Source: Symsagittifera roscoffensis
Lineage: Eukaryota > Xenacoelomorpha > Acoela > Convolutidae
Direction of reading: 5' to 3'
DNA: 64,000 nucleotides
Assembly: GCF_963678635.1 (NCBI RefSeq)
Contig: NC_087062.1
Span: forward strand, 39,635,330 to 39,699,329
In this document: positions 34,526 to 46,296 of the stretch, piece after piece
How the letters are laid out: each line of letters begins with the position of its first letter
Position numbering within the stretch: position 1 is the stretch's first letter
Notes under the pieces: model-generated
What the model was told of the DNA's origin: nothing
Database searches by the model: none
The model's input: the letters and a program-made list of their open reading frames with translations, nothing else
Program-made: the position numbers and the translations under genes

Positions 34526-34620
34526 GCGATTGATCTGTATTTCACAGACTTCGCAGTTGACGGTCTTTTTTTCTCGTTCTCTTTGACATTTCAGGTGTCT
34601 CATCATTCCAGAGTGCTGGT
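34526..34620 (-). pseudogene. C2H2-like zinc-finger remnant
   Basis: The translation HSGMMRHLKCQREREKKTVN followed by CEVCEIQINR has the end of one finger and the C-x2-C start of the next, then a TAG (34523-34525). Such fingers occur at the N-terminus of some mobile family-B polymerases, and this lies upstream of the relic on the same strand. A hAT-like MITE is inserted just beyond it. It could instead come from an unrelated zinc-finger gene. Confidence 0.35.
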
Positions 34621-34625
34621 GAAGG

Positions 34626-35054
34626 CAGGGGCGGATCTAGGATTTTCTCGAGGGGATGGGGGCGGATTTTCAAAAAGAAATCGAAAATTTTGACGACCTT
34701 TTTTTTTTAGGTCGACCAAATTGATTTTTTGAGCTCTCCTAAAGCACTGTTTTGCCCCAATTTTGGGAAAATTTTCTATGCCGCATGTAAATTTTCGAAA
34801 AAAAAACAGTCAAAAAAGGCGTTTTTAGGCACTTTTTGGAAAATTTTGACCAAAAAATTGCGTTTTTTCGGCGCGCGCTCCCCCCTCAACATTAGTAAAT
34901 ATTGGCGCCAAAGGCTCCTTTAGAAAAAATTTAGGGTCGGTCGGCCAAAAGTGGATTTCATAAAAAGTACCAAAGGGTGGCAGGGTGTCGGCAGGGTGTC
35001 GAATCCCTGAGGAGGGTGGGGGGCGTCCGCCCCCCCCCCTTAAATCCGCCCCTG
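34626..35054 (+). mobile_element. hAT-like MITE copy 2, complete
   Basis: Starts CAGGGGCGGATCTAGG and ends AAATCCGCCCCTG, giving inverted termini. It is flanked by GGTGAAGG (34618-34625) and GGTGATGG (35055-35062), an 8-bp target duplication with one mismatch, as made by hAT transposases. It is about 430 bp with no coding capacity. Confidence 0.85.
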
Positions 35055-35062
35055 GGTGATGG

Positions 35063-35786
35063 TATCAAAAAATTTTGGTTTGAAATCGCTTTCAAGCCAC
35101 TTGAGAAAGGTGAGATGCCGTTTAGCGGTGTTTTTTAAAATGAGGGTAGTTTTTGTTTCATTGTTGGAAAATGAAAAGGTAGCGGGAGATCATGGAAGTC
35201 TTTTGTGTAAATACGATACAAGCGGCATATCTTTTGTTGAGACGAATGATCTTTTTAAGTGTTTTCTTCATTTGAACGATCAATTGACTGCGAAATAAAT
35301 AAAATGAAAAGTGTTAGTTAAATTGCTCATGCCCTAATTGAACTATGATACAATTAATTAATTATTCAATGAAATAGGGCACAATCATAAAAAAATTCCT
35401 AAAATAACCTAAAAAATTTAAAAGTGGGCCTATGAATCTGGAAAAATTTAATTATTTTTAGGGTTTCATGACCTCATTGAAGGATCGGCGCTACAATATA
35501 GACTACCAAAATAAATACTCCTAGTAAGAGAGACTACCTAACTCCTACCTAACAGCTTCAAATAACTTCTACCTAGCAACTTCAAGCTTAAGCAAATAAA
35601 AAAAACAGATCTGATTTCATTCAGTCTCAACAAAAAAGCTGCCACTCGAGAATTAAAGGACAAAAAATGACAGAAAAAATACAAAAAAAAACGAAATACT
35701 TTCGCAATTACTTTCGCAATTTAAACTTCCAAAGAAATCTAAGAGTTGAGTTGCAACGCTTCTTTTCATATCTATATATGTATATA
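35063..35786. other. AT-rich stretch, nothing firmly recognised
   Basis: The minus strand of 35063-35300 may continue the zinc-finger remnant on the far side of the MITE, but residues needed for zinc binding are absent. Confidence 0.35.
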
Positions 35787-36192
35787 TATCTAGGATTTTA
35801 TCGAGGGGGGCGGATTTTCAAAAAAATGTCGAAATTTTGTCGACCTTTTTTTTAGGTCGACCAAACTGATTTTCTGAGCTCTCCCAAAGCATCAAAAAAC
35901 CTGTTTTGGTTATTTTTTTTTTACGCCGCAGGCAAATATTTGAAAAAACAGGCCAAAAAAAGCGTTTTTAGGCAATTTTTGAAAAATGTTGACCAAAAAA
36001 TCGCTCTTTTTCGGCGCCCGCTACCTCCTCAAAATTAGTACATATTGGCGCCGAAGACGCCTTTAGAAAAATTTTAGAGTCCGTCACCAAAAATTGATAT
36101 CTCAAAATAGTACAAAGGGGGAACCCTTTGGGTAGGCAGGGGGTCGAATCCCTGAGGAGGGGAGCGTCCGCCCCCTCCTAAATCCGCCCCTG
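35787..36192 (+). mobile_element. hAT-like MITE copy 3, left end truncated
   Basis: Begins TCTAGGATTTTATCGAGG, with the first ten or so terminal bases replaced by an AT repeat, and ends AATCCGCCCCTG. It is only about 730 bp from copy 2, in the same orientation. Confidence 0.8.
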
Positions 36193-36688
36193 ATATAACT
36201 ACAAGTTATGCTTGCAATAATTATTGTTAAATGCCGTGGTAAGAAAACAGAAATGGAACAAATCAGTCGTTTTTTTTTCTGTTTCATCTTGAGAGCAACA
36301 ACAAAATCATCAAACTAGTGCAATCTAAATCAAACAGTTTAAGACCAATGAATCTATTTGAAGCATAGTTCTTTTCCTCCAATTTTTTTTTCTGTCAGTT
36401 TTCTTTTTTCCATGCAAAGTAGGAAGCAATCGGAGGTATATCTATGATAACATCAGAAGCTGTCGAAATGTCATTTGAAATTGCTGATAGGCTAGACAGT
36501 TGCTATGGTAGCGCTGGACTCACAAAACTATTTGGCACTTTCTGGCATGCTTTTTCATCGTGTTTTGTAGTCAATTTTAAGAAAACAATTTTAAATTTTT
36601 TGACTGCAATTATGGTGATCGCTCTGCTAGATCTCGGAAGGAGCCTGTTTGGTTATGGTAGACTGTGATGCTTCTTAAATGACTTGTG
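36193..36688. other. No recognised feature
   Basis: A 74-codon plus frame (36444-36668) has no identifiable domain. Confidence 0.4.
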
Positions 36689-36985
36689 CTAGGTGAATTG
36701 ACCTGAAACATCTTTTCTTTCCAAACTGGGAAAGCTGTCGTAGATATTGCTATCTTTTCTTACTTTTTTACTGTCAACCCGAAACAGCGGAGTCATGTCA
36801 TACATATTCTTCGGCAGCATGTTATGGTTTGACATTTTGCACTCCTGTTCTTTAGGTTGCGATGAAAGAGGAGCTGCTAGGTTGTATATTGGGATCGTTA
36901 GTGATGGATGATGTATTTTTCCTCTGTTTTTTAGGACTAAAAGTACCGATTTGCTTCTAAAAGTTTGATAAGCTAAAATTCTCTC
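36689..36985 (-). CDS. Unassigned 98-codon open frame, possible exon
   Basis: An open stretch bounded by TGA (36986-36988) and TAG (36689-36691). It has a hydrophilic, protein-like composition including EQECKMSNHNMLPKNMYDM and TPLFRVDSKK. The only ATGs are internal (first at 36835, giving 48 residues), so if real it is an exon or a decayed gene. It lies on the same strand as the DNA polymerase relic about 2 kb downstream and could belong to the same element. I recognise no family. Confidence 0.3.
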   Translation of the reverse strand, partial: ERILAYQTFRSKSVLLVLKNRGKIHHPSLTIPIYNLAAPLSSQPKEQECKMSNHNMLPKNMYDMTPLFRVDSKKVRKDSNIYDSFPSLERKDVSGQFT

Positions 36986-37493
36986 TCAGTCACCAGTAGA
37001 AAAAACTTGAACTGGAACAGATAATTCAAATATAGTGAAATACTCTGTTTGAGACTTAAACTTCTTATACTAGACAAAATGAAAAATTTTGGAAATCTGG
37101 AATCGTGAAAGCTGTAGCTCAAACTCGCCTGAGGCAAAAAAAAACAAGATACATGTAGCTGAGTAATTAGGTAATTTGAGTCAATTTGCAACTTTAGTCT
37201 TTATATTTTAGCTCATAGAGTTATTTTTTGTGAGTTTGAAGGGATTGGGTCACTTGTATTCAGGGATTGGTCTCAAGTGTATTTTGTTATGTGGCAATAA
37301 AGTTTTTTGCTGTCAATAAAAATTTCCGAGTCAAAGTTTGAATTTTTGAAGTCGAAATAGTTGATTATGCATCAAGAAAATATTCTCTTTCTTGGTTTTG
37401 ATACAGAAAATTTTGACAATTTCAACGATATTTTCAACGGTGATAAACGACTAGTTCGAATTGGTGTAAAAGTTTATGAAAAGATGGTGCTTT
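36986..37493. other. No recognised feature
   Basis: AT-rich; short open frames without support. Confidence 0.4.
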
Positions 37494-38027
37494 TTGTTCC
37501 GACTTTCGATACGAAAGTAACGGAATATTTGTGCTCGGGGTGGGATTTTTTTATCTTCAGACAAATTTCGACTTTTTAACTAGCCATTTTTGACGAAATT
37601 TTTTAATATCATTCAAGGGGTATTGTTGACCTAAGCTTAAATTTGAAAAAATATTTTACCTGTGATCATTTTTCGTAAGGCTATGAGGGTTTAAAGACGG
37701 CCATTTTGGCCAATTTAGGACAATCAACGCTTGATATAATTCGCGCTATTAACGCGTAAGCGGATATTTAATCCGTCTTAGAAATTTTTCCAAATTGGTT
37801 GAAAGAAGCTTATTTGCCATAATTGATTTGTTAAGAGGAGCGAAATCTATCCTTTTGTACTTTATATGGCGTGTGGGGGGATGACTTTCATAACAAATTT
37901 CAAATTTTAGAAAAAAAAAATTCATTTTATTTTATTTCTTTTAAATTTTTTATGTTATTACTGCTCCATAAACCTTAAAAGGCAGTCGTAACATTCACGG
38001 CTTCGCCCTGATACGAGCAGTCTTGTT
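37494..38027 (+). repeat. HINE-like repeat, copy B
   Basis: The left end has the hairpin TTCCGACTTTCG ATA CGAAAGTAACGGAA (37497-37525). Near the right end lie AGTCGTAAC, an imperfect inverse of the initial GTTCCGACT, a CGGCTTCGCCCTG hairpin, then GAGCAGTCTTGTT. Flanks are unrelated to those of copies A and C, which fixes both ends. Confidence 0.75.
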
Positions 38028-38604
38028 TACGATTAAATTGTATGAAAAAGACGAAGAGAGATTGTTCAAGTTCAAACAGGCAGTGACATTGACCAGCGAT
38101 GATTTTAAAAAGTGACAGCTACTCAATGATTTAAATACATTGTTTGTGACGTTTTTAATGGGAAAGAACCAACTTTTGATTTTGTGATTTTTTTGTTTCT
38201 TACACTAATTGTGACTACAACATTGAGAGGCGCGCGAAAGGAGCGTAGCGACGAGCACTACCGGGTTAGCCGTCGCCCGAAAAACCAAATGGCTTATGTA
38301 TATGTTTTCTGGGAAATTTTCCGGGAGAATTAGCTTTTTTTTAGAGCGCAATCGATCTAATGATTGTTAAACTTCCTAGAAATTGCTTCTTAAATACCAT
38401 CAAAAAGTACATAAAAACTGGCAAAAATTATCATTTCATGAAACAAATATATTAAAGTTTGAATCATATGGTCTGCAAAATGCATCACAATCTGATCTTT
38501 AAGTTTGAATTTTGCATGATACTTTGATGTAAAAGTAACATGAGCAACATAAACACGAAACATTCCACATACTACGGATGTGGACGATTGAATAGGTCTA
38601 AGCA
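38028..38604. other. No recognised feature
   Basis: Short frames only. Confidence 0.4.
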
Positions 38605-39285
38605 CCCGGGTTGACCTCCATACACCGAAAATGGTTATCATACAATTCCATACATCAAGTGTATGGAAAAATGCTTGTCATACAATTTTCATACAATTTC
38701 TAAAATAATATTTAACAATATAACAACAATTTAATATTTTGTGTGCATAACGTAGTCCTGGATACGATAAAATTGGCCTTTATTTTGTTTTCACTTAAAT
38801 TTTTTTTTCAAAAACGCTGAAAATTCCTATTTCTTTTGTATGGGGTGTTAATGTAAGCCTTGATCAATGTCTGATAACTTGAAACTCAAAAATTTAAAAT
38901 AATCATTATTTAAAAAATTTTGCCAAAAAAAAAAAGTTCGTTGCTTTTGTTATATCAATTGTGAAAACATCCAAATTCAGGTCGTTTGCTATGCATTGTA
39001 TATACAAGACCGTCCAACCTTTAGTGTTTTGTTTAACCAAGGTCTTTGTCACTTGTGTTCGGTTGCGAACACAACCTAAAACTTTTCAGAAACTAAATTT
39101 TGAAAGAAAAAATCAGAATTTTTGGTTTATAGAAAAAAACCTATCATACAATATTCATTTATGGAAAAATCTTTATCATAGAGATTTCATACAATGTTCT
39201 GTACGTATGGCATTGTATGGAATTGTATGACAAGAAGTTTTTCATAAATGGAAATTGTATGATTAGAAGTTTTGGTCAACCCGGG
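38605..39285 (+). mobile_element. Non-autonomous foldback element, CCCGGGTTGACC termini
   Basis: Perfect 12-bp inverted termini (38605-38616 and 39274-39285). Subterminal regions carry repeated TCATACAATT or its complement AATTGTATGA, several times at each end. Such motif clusters often serve as transposase binding sites. No transposase is encoded and no clear target duplication is seen (CA on both sides at most). A truncated relative lies at 1150-1280. Confidence 0.7.
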
Positions 39286-39765
39286 CATTAGAATCTGACC
39301 ATAGAATCTGAGTTAAGTTATGCATGGCTTTATAAACTACAGGATAGCTTTGCAAATTTTTCTAAATGGATCAACGTAGTAAACAAAAGCCTGAGATCTA
39401 GCAAAAAGAAGTCAATGAACTCCTGGTTAAGTGGATCAAATTTAACAAAGCATTACTTTGTTTTGAAATTGTCATGAATATAATTGCTGGGTATACGCCT
39501 TAGAATAGATTTTTTAGACGTTTGTGCCTGATGAACAATTTGATGACTATCCTTTCTCTACCTATATCAATTAATCATTTTTTAAATCTGAATTCATGCA
39601 GACGGTAGATGCTCGCCTCCCATCAAATGTATGTGGAAGTTATTGGGTAAAACAGTACCGAGCGTTAATTTTACTGAAATAATACATTTTGTCATGTATG
39701 GTTGAATAAAATCCTGTGAAGCCCCCTGAAGAGATGTGAGATCAAAAGCTATAATTAAACGGTTA
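39286..39765. other. No recognised feature
   Basis: No gene or repeat recognised. Confidence 0.4.
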
Positions 39766-40275
39766 TTGTTCCGACTTTCGATACGAAAGTGACGGAATAT
39801 TTGTGCTCGGGGTGGGTTTTTTTTCTTCAGACAAATTTCGACTTTTTAACTAGCCATTTTTGACGGATTTTTAAAATATCATTCAAAAGGTTTTGTTGTC
39901 TTGAGCTTAAATTTGAAAAGATATTTCACCTGTGATTATTTTCTGTAAAGTTATGGGTGTTTAAAGATTGCCATTTTGGGCAGTTTGGGACAATTAACGC
40001 GTAAGCGGAGATTTAATCCGTCTTAGAAATCGTTCCAAATTGGTTGAAAGAAGCTTATTTGCCATAATTGATTTGTTAAAAGGAGCGAAATCTATCCTTT
40101 TGTACTTTATATGGCGTGTGGGGGGATGATTTTCATAAAAAAATTGCAAATTTTAGAAAAAAAAATTTCATTTAATTTTATTGCATTTAATTTTTTTATA
40201 GGTTATTACTGCTCCATAAACATTAAAAGGCAGTCGGAACATTCAGGGCTTCGCCTTGATACGAGCAGTCTTGTT
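39766..40275 (+). repeat. HINE-like repeat, copy C (best preserved)
   Basis: Left hairpin at 39769-39797 (TTCCGACTTTCG ATA CGAAAGTGACGGAA). Internal inverse AGTCGGAAC at 40232-40240. Terminal hairpin CAGGGCTTCGCCTTG at 40244-40258, then GAGCAGTCTTGTT. No coding capacity. Confidence 0.8.
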
Positions 40276-40974
40276 ATAATTGGCGAGAATAATTCCAGGA
40301 CTTTTTTCAGAATAAAATCAAATGTTTCGAGCGAGTTAAGCTAGGTGTTTTTCTAGTCAGTATTTATAAAAAGAGTAATAGCAATTCATAGAACATTTCG
40401 ATATACAGTGATTTCTCGCAGGTCAAAGTGAATGTTGAAAGGGATTGATTCAATTCGTCCCCAGGTAGGCTTTTTAGAGCTCATTGCTACTATCATGCGA
40501 CGAGCAGGCTCTTTACCTAATATATCTTTTGGACGGCAGCTTTGAATACCGGCTGTAGCCAGGACTTCTGGGGCACAACTTCTACTTAACTTTATTTTGC
40601 CGGACTTTTCAAATGGCTTATCCTAGTTGAAGGCAATACATATTCATTAACAGTCATTACGCACGTACAAGATTGCAGCAACAACCATACTTTTAAAAAG
40701 TTTCCGCGTCTTCAGATATCATAACAAAGTCGTCTGGCGAACGTCAGAGCGGCAGTCGAATAGTGAAGACTTTTAGATGCTCATCACATGACAGAAAGTC
40801 GCATGTTATCTTTCAAAAAAGTCCCACTTCAGATGTTTGTCAAACAAATACTCTGCGCGCATCAACTTCTTCTGCTCTTGCACCAGCACCAACAAATGCA
40901 CCCTGATTTTTCGGCTTGAAGTCCCGTCGGTTTGTTGGCCTAGAGCCGAGGCCACCAATTTAAACCTATTAAAA
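40276..40974. other. No recognised feature
   Basis: Slightly higher GC around 40480-40960, but no supportable gene. Confidence 0.4.
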
Positions 40975-41165
40975 CAATAAGAGACGCTAAAGACACCTTT
41001 TGTATTTTAAATTGCGTGTGGGGATAAAATGAAGAAAAAAACAAAAGATTTTTTTTTTCAGTTACTTTGTCAAATATTCAACCGAAATTTTTTTTAAATG
41101 GCCTTAAACTTCAGTTAGTTAGAAAGTTCAGGGCTTTGCCGTGATATACGGGCAGTCTGCTTTTT
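40975..41165 (+). repeat. HINE-like repeat, 5'-truncated copy D
   Basis: CTTTTGTATTTTAAATTGCG followed by TGTGGGG, and the terminal CAGGGCTTTGCCGTG hairpin with GGGCAGTCTGCTT, align with the 3' third of copies B and C. Confidence 0.6.
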
Positions 41166-41499
41166 AATTAATTCTTGCTGTTTCCTGAGCGAAAACAACA
41201 ATTTACCTCAGAGGCTAATAGGAGTTTTCAATTTAAAACCGCAATAAATGCTATCATTTGTTATAAATTACGCGGTTTAAATAGCAATTGACCAACTTGG
41301 GGTAATTATTGCTAGTTTTTCCTTCTAAGGCATAAAATTGGAAGCAAATGACTGTTACGTTTCTTAGCATTTACATTTCCTAACATTAGTTGGTTGAAAT
41401 CAATCACTGTATCGGATCTTCCCTCCCCCTAATGGTACCTTGTAACGACCTTTGTACTAATTTGAGATATCCATATTTGGTGACGGATCCTAAAAAATA

Positions 41500-41617
41500 T
41501 ATACTGAGGCGATTTTTTTGGTCAAAATTTTCCAAAAAGGGCCTAAAGACGCTTTTTTGGCATGTTTTCAAAATTTTGCCTGCGGCGCGGAGAATTTTAC
41601 TAAAACACGGTCTTTTT
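41500..41617 (-). repeat. Internal fragment of the hAT-like MITE family
   Basis: GGTCAAAATTTTCCAAAAAG, TTTTGCCTGCGGCGC and related motifs match the middle of the MITE family. Both termini are missing. Confidence 0.6.
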
Positions 41618-43479
41618 AGTTTGAAAAAATAGTGTTTGTGAAAAGTTTAAGCCGAATAATTTTTGCCACAATGCAACCCTTAGGAATTGCATCCATTATT
41701 TACATCAGCCGGAGTTTGAATTGAATGAATTAAAATTATCAAAAGCGCCTTCAATAGTGTTTTAGATTTTAGCTGTCCTAAACATCAGTTAGCTTATATT
41801 TTACACAAAGGCCAAGCGGAGCTTCGGACTACTTGCGATATAACACAAACAAAGTAAAATCATGTCGAAAAAAAGTTAAATGTTGAAAAAAATTAGGTGA
41901 ACCAAAATTTTTGGCTGTCTTAATGCAAAATAACAGGGGGCCCAGTTAAACCTCGAAGTAAGTTATGATATTGAATAAAATTGCTGTTTGATTCGCCATA
42001 AAAAGTTTGGTTTTAAAAATTGGACCTTGCTCAAAAACTGAGTTGCTTCTCTACTAAAGTAAATAAGAAGAGTGGAAAAATGTTGCGATAATCAATCCAA
42101 GAACAAAGCAAATCTCTTAGAAAAAATCAAGGAGTCGCCGCTTCTGCAGGAAAAACTCTCGTAACCAGTTCTTTCAATTAATAGCTTTTTTCGAGAATCA
42201 GTTGAAGTTTCTGCGAAAATCTTAAATTTTTGCCAAGTGGAAAGATTTTTCAAAACAAAAAAATTGAGTCCAGACGTCAAGTCGAGTCCTGTGAACAAAG
42301 GTATTTGCGGAAAAACTTAGTCCGATTGCAAATTCTTTATTATCGCAAGGGTATAAAAAAAGGCAAAAACTGCTTGAGAAATATCATAAAAATGTGAGAA
42401 ATTTTTGTTTATTATCGCAAGGGTTTCGAAAAAGCCAAAAACTGCTTGAGAAAGATCATGAAAAAAGTGAGAAAAAAGGGAAAAAATTTTCATGAGAAAG
42501 ATCATGAAAAAAGTGAGATCCTAATTTCACTATTCGGCTTGAAATCCTATCGGCTTGATGTCCAGCACCCCTAAACTGAATGCCATGCTAAAAAATTTTT
42601 TTTGACAATGTAACAAAAAATTAATTTAAAAAAAATAAAATCTTTACACACAAAAACAAACATTAAATTAGGTTTTTTTCACACATTTCACAGTTTTCGC
42701 GTCAATAAGAGTTCGGTTCAATTATTGTTACAAGTCGAGGCGTGACTGATCACGATTTATAAGATATTAGGAATTTCAATGGCCTGTCAATAAGCAGAAT
42801 GGGCCCAAGGCCAGAAAAACAAAAATTTTACTTTTTATAAGCTAAACCGTAAATTAAGCTGAAAAATTGAGGTCTTTTTACATTTTTTGCCCAAAAATCA
42901 ATATTTCAACATCTTGAACTGAAATTATTCTGCTACAATCTGATTGACTACAATTAAACGATCAAATTTCAAGGCCATCTTAAAATGATTTGTTCACATT
43001 TTTAAGTCGAAATATACTGAATTTGCCTAAATTGAAGAACATCACTCAGATTAGAAAAAAAAACATAGAAATCATCTTCAGGGAAAAATGGACCACCTTC
43101 GTATCTGCTCAAAATTCGATCATTTTGACGGTCTTGTCAAAGACGGTCTTGTCAGAAGTCGGCTTAAGAATAAATTGACCGCATTTGTATTAACTGAGTC
43201 AATCAGTGCAATCACTATGTTGTTCTAAGGATTTATAACTTGAGTATTACAAAATAGCAAAATTAAGAAACTTGGTCAGATCAAATGAAAATACCCAAGA
43301 ACTGTGAATATTATTTAAAAAAAACTAATAATTTTTGCATAATCTTAGTAATTTATTCAAGATTTTCTGTTCAAAATCTTCAATTTAAAAATTTTACGTG
43401 CAATTCATGCAAAATTCGTTCATTTTCTTGATAATATTGACTATTGTAATAATTGTTTTTTATCAATAAGCACGTATAA
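41618..43479 (+). repeat. Long direct repeat, copy 1
   Basis: Collinear with 43573-46101. Shared landmarks are CCAAGCGGAGCTTCGGAC, CTTCTGCAGG, GAATCCTGTGAACAAAGG-type text, GGCGTGACTGATCACG and GGTCTTGTCAGAAGTCGG. No protein domain. It contains a local tandem repeat of about 70 bp at 42339-42480 (TTATTATCGCAAGGGT units). Confidence 0.85.
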
Positions 43480-43550
43480 ACTTGAGTGCCCCTAGATTTG
43501 TCCTGGTCTGCACCTATAAACACGAGGGCACCCAGATTTGTTCCTGGTCT
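43470..43550 (+). repeat. 40-bp tandem repeat, two copies
   Basis: GCACGTATAAACTTGAG ... GATTTGTCCTGGTCT is followed at once by a close second copy (GCACCTATAAACACGAG). It sits exactly between the two long direct repeats. Confidence 0.75.
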
Positions 43551-43572
43551 AAATTTTGAAGCAATCCTAAGT

Positions 43573-46101
43573 TTGAAAGAAAAGTGTTTGCGAAAAATTA
43601 AAGCCAAATAACTTTTTTTGCCACAATCAACCCTTAGGAATGGCATCCATTATTTACATCAGTCGGAGTTTGAATTGAATGAATTATAATTATCAAAAGC
43701 GCCTTCAATAGTGTTTTAGATTTTGGCTGTCCTAAATATCAATTAGCCTTGAATTTTACACAAAGGCCAAGCGGAGCTTCGGACCACTTGCGATATAACA
43801 CAAACAAAGAAAAGGCATGTCGAAAAAAAGGTAAATGTTGAAAAAAATTAGGTGAATCAAATTTTTCGGATGTCTCAATGTAAAACAACAGGAAGCCCAA
43901 TTAAACGTGGAAGTAAGTTATGATATTAAATGAATTTGCAGTATGCGGTGCCACAAAAAGTGTAGTTTGAAAAGTTGGACTTTGCTCAAAAACTTAGTCG
44001 TTTCTCTACTAAAGTAAATGAGAAGAGTGAAAAAATGTTGAGATAATCAATCCAAGAACAAAACAAATCTCTTAGAAAAAGTCAAGGAGTCGCCGCTTCT
44101 GCAGGGAAAACTCTCGCAACCAGTTCTTTCAAATGAACGTTTCATCTTAGATTTGATATGGTGGTTTAAAAAAATCAAGAAGTTTCAGAAAAACGGCAAA
44201 AGTTCAAAATCGATAACATGTTTCTGCAAACAGCAGGTCGTCATCACTAAATTATAGAAGAATCCTAAAACGGGGTTTCTCGATTGAACGCTCCACATGA
44301 CAATTGGCACAGTATTTTTCGGGAGGTGTCAAAAAAATTCAAAATTTTGACATTCCGAGGGCCATAAGAGTTGTCAAAAAATGGGCGTAGTCGCATAAGC
44401 AATTGAAGTTCTATCACTCTGTTTGTATACTTGAGCCCAAAACCTCAGATAGTAATGGGTAGTTTTCGAGAATACTCAAAAAATCACTTAAAAGCAGTCA
44501 AATATTCAAAAATTTGACTTTTCCGAGGTTAAATGCTTTTTGTGTAAAAAAACTTTGAGTGTGACCGGTAATGCTAAACACCGCTATCTCCATTGAACAC
44601 ACACTGTCACATTTGAGAGGTCAGTTTTCTAGAGTTAAAAAGATTTTGACAAAAAGAAAAAATTTGACTATTCCGAGGGCCATTCCTCAAGGTCTAACAA
44701 AAGTTTTGGCGTGGCCGCTAATACAGGAACCGCTTTAAAAACTTTTCTATTCATTGAAACCAAGAATTTTTTCCCTTTAAAAACAATTACAGGTCGAACG
44801 TGAGCCTAGTTTCTTTGCCGTCCCACGCATAATTGTTTCATCCAGGCTAAGTAGGCCTACAAAGCTAAGAAAATTGAATACATTACGAAAAAACGTACCA
44901 CTAGAGATGAGTTCAGACGTCAAGATGAATCCTGTGAACAAAGGTATTTGTGGACAAAATTAGTCCGATCGCAAAATATTTATTATCACAAGGGTATTGA
45001 AAAATCCAAAAGCAGCTCGAGAAAGATCATGAAAAAAGTGAGAAAAATTTCAAACCAGCCGTCAAATTAATCATATTTTCTGAATTTTTGAGAAAATGTT
45101 CGGCTTGAAATCCTGTCGGCTTGATGTTCTCCACCCCTAATTTGGATGCCATGCTAAGTAATATTTTTTGATACTGTACCAACTAGCATAAAATTAGACT
45201 AAAGTTTTGAAGTTGAAAATCGACTAGCATAAATCGAAACCCAAAATGCATTTAAGTAAAAAATAAAATCTTTACACACAAAAAAAATGTTTTAGTAAGT
45301 TTTTTTTCACACATTTCGCAGTTTATGCGTCGATCAGAGCTCGGTTCAGTTAGTGTTACAGGTCCAGGCGTGACTGATCACGATTTACAAGACATTAGGA
45401 ATTTCAATGGCCAGCCAAAAAGCAGAATGGGCCCAAGGCCAGAAAAACAAAAATTTTATCTTTTATAAACTAAACCGTAAACTAAGCTTAAAAATTGAGG
45501 TCTTTTTATGTTTTTTGCTCAAAAATTAATAATTCATCATCTTGAACTGAAATTATTCTGCTACAATCTGATTGACTACAATTAAACGATCAAATTTCAA
45601 TGCCATCTTAAATTGATTTGTTCACATTTTTAAGTCGAAATATACTGAATTTGCCTAAATTGAAGAACATCACTCAGATTAGAAAAAAAACATAGAAATC
45701 ATCTTCAAGGAAAAAAAGACCAGCTTCGTATCTGCTCAAAATTCGATCATTTCGACGGTCTTGTCAAAGACGGTCTTGTCAGAAGTCGGCTTAAGAATAA
45801 AATGACCGCATTTGTATTAACTGAGTCAATCAGTGCAATCACTATGTTGTTCTAAGGATTTATACCTTGAGTATTACAAAATAGCAAAATTAAGAAATTT
45901 GGGCAGATTAATTGAAAACATCCAAGAAGAGTGCATATCATCAAAAAAAAACGAATAATTTTTGCGTAATTTTAGTAATTTAATCAAGATTTTTTAAAAT
46001 CCTCAATTTAAAATGTTTACGTGCAATTCATGCAAAATTTATTCATTTTCTTGATCTTATTGACAATTGTAATAATTATTTTTATCAATTAGCCCGTATA
46101 A
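43573..46101 (+). repeat. Long direct repeat, copy 2
   Basis: Copy of 41618-43479 that additionally contains about 0.8 kb (44140-44920), mostly the 170-190-bp satellite-like repeat. The two copies form a tandem duplication of about 2 kb, with this interior either gained here or lost from copy 1. Confidence 0.85.
44140..44770 (+). repeat. Satellite-like repeat array 1
   Basis: About three diverged units with the core TTCCGAGGGCCATAA, GGGCGTAGTCGC and TAGTTTTCGAGAA. Same family as the arrays at 48130, 50630, 52490 and 54830. Confidence 0.75.
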
Positions 46102-46296
46102 GCCAATAAAAGTCAATATGTTTAGGTTTTTCTGCACTTGGATCATTCTGTTTATTGCTCTCCGTCTCCAGGAATTTCATTGGCTGATTGATTGCTGATT
46201 TCGCAATGGCTCGAATTTCTATTTCTTGGAAATGCTTCTTTCAAATTTAACGGATTATTTTTGTTGTTTGTACTTCTGAGCAATATAATATGGCTA
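46102..46296. other. No recognised feature
   Basis: Short unique stretch. Confidence 0.4.
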
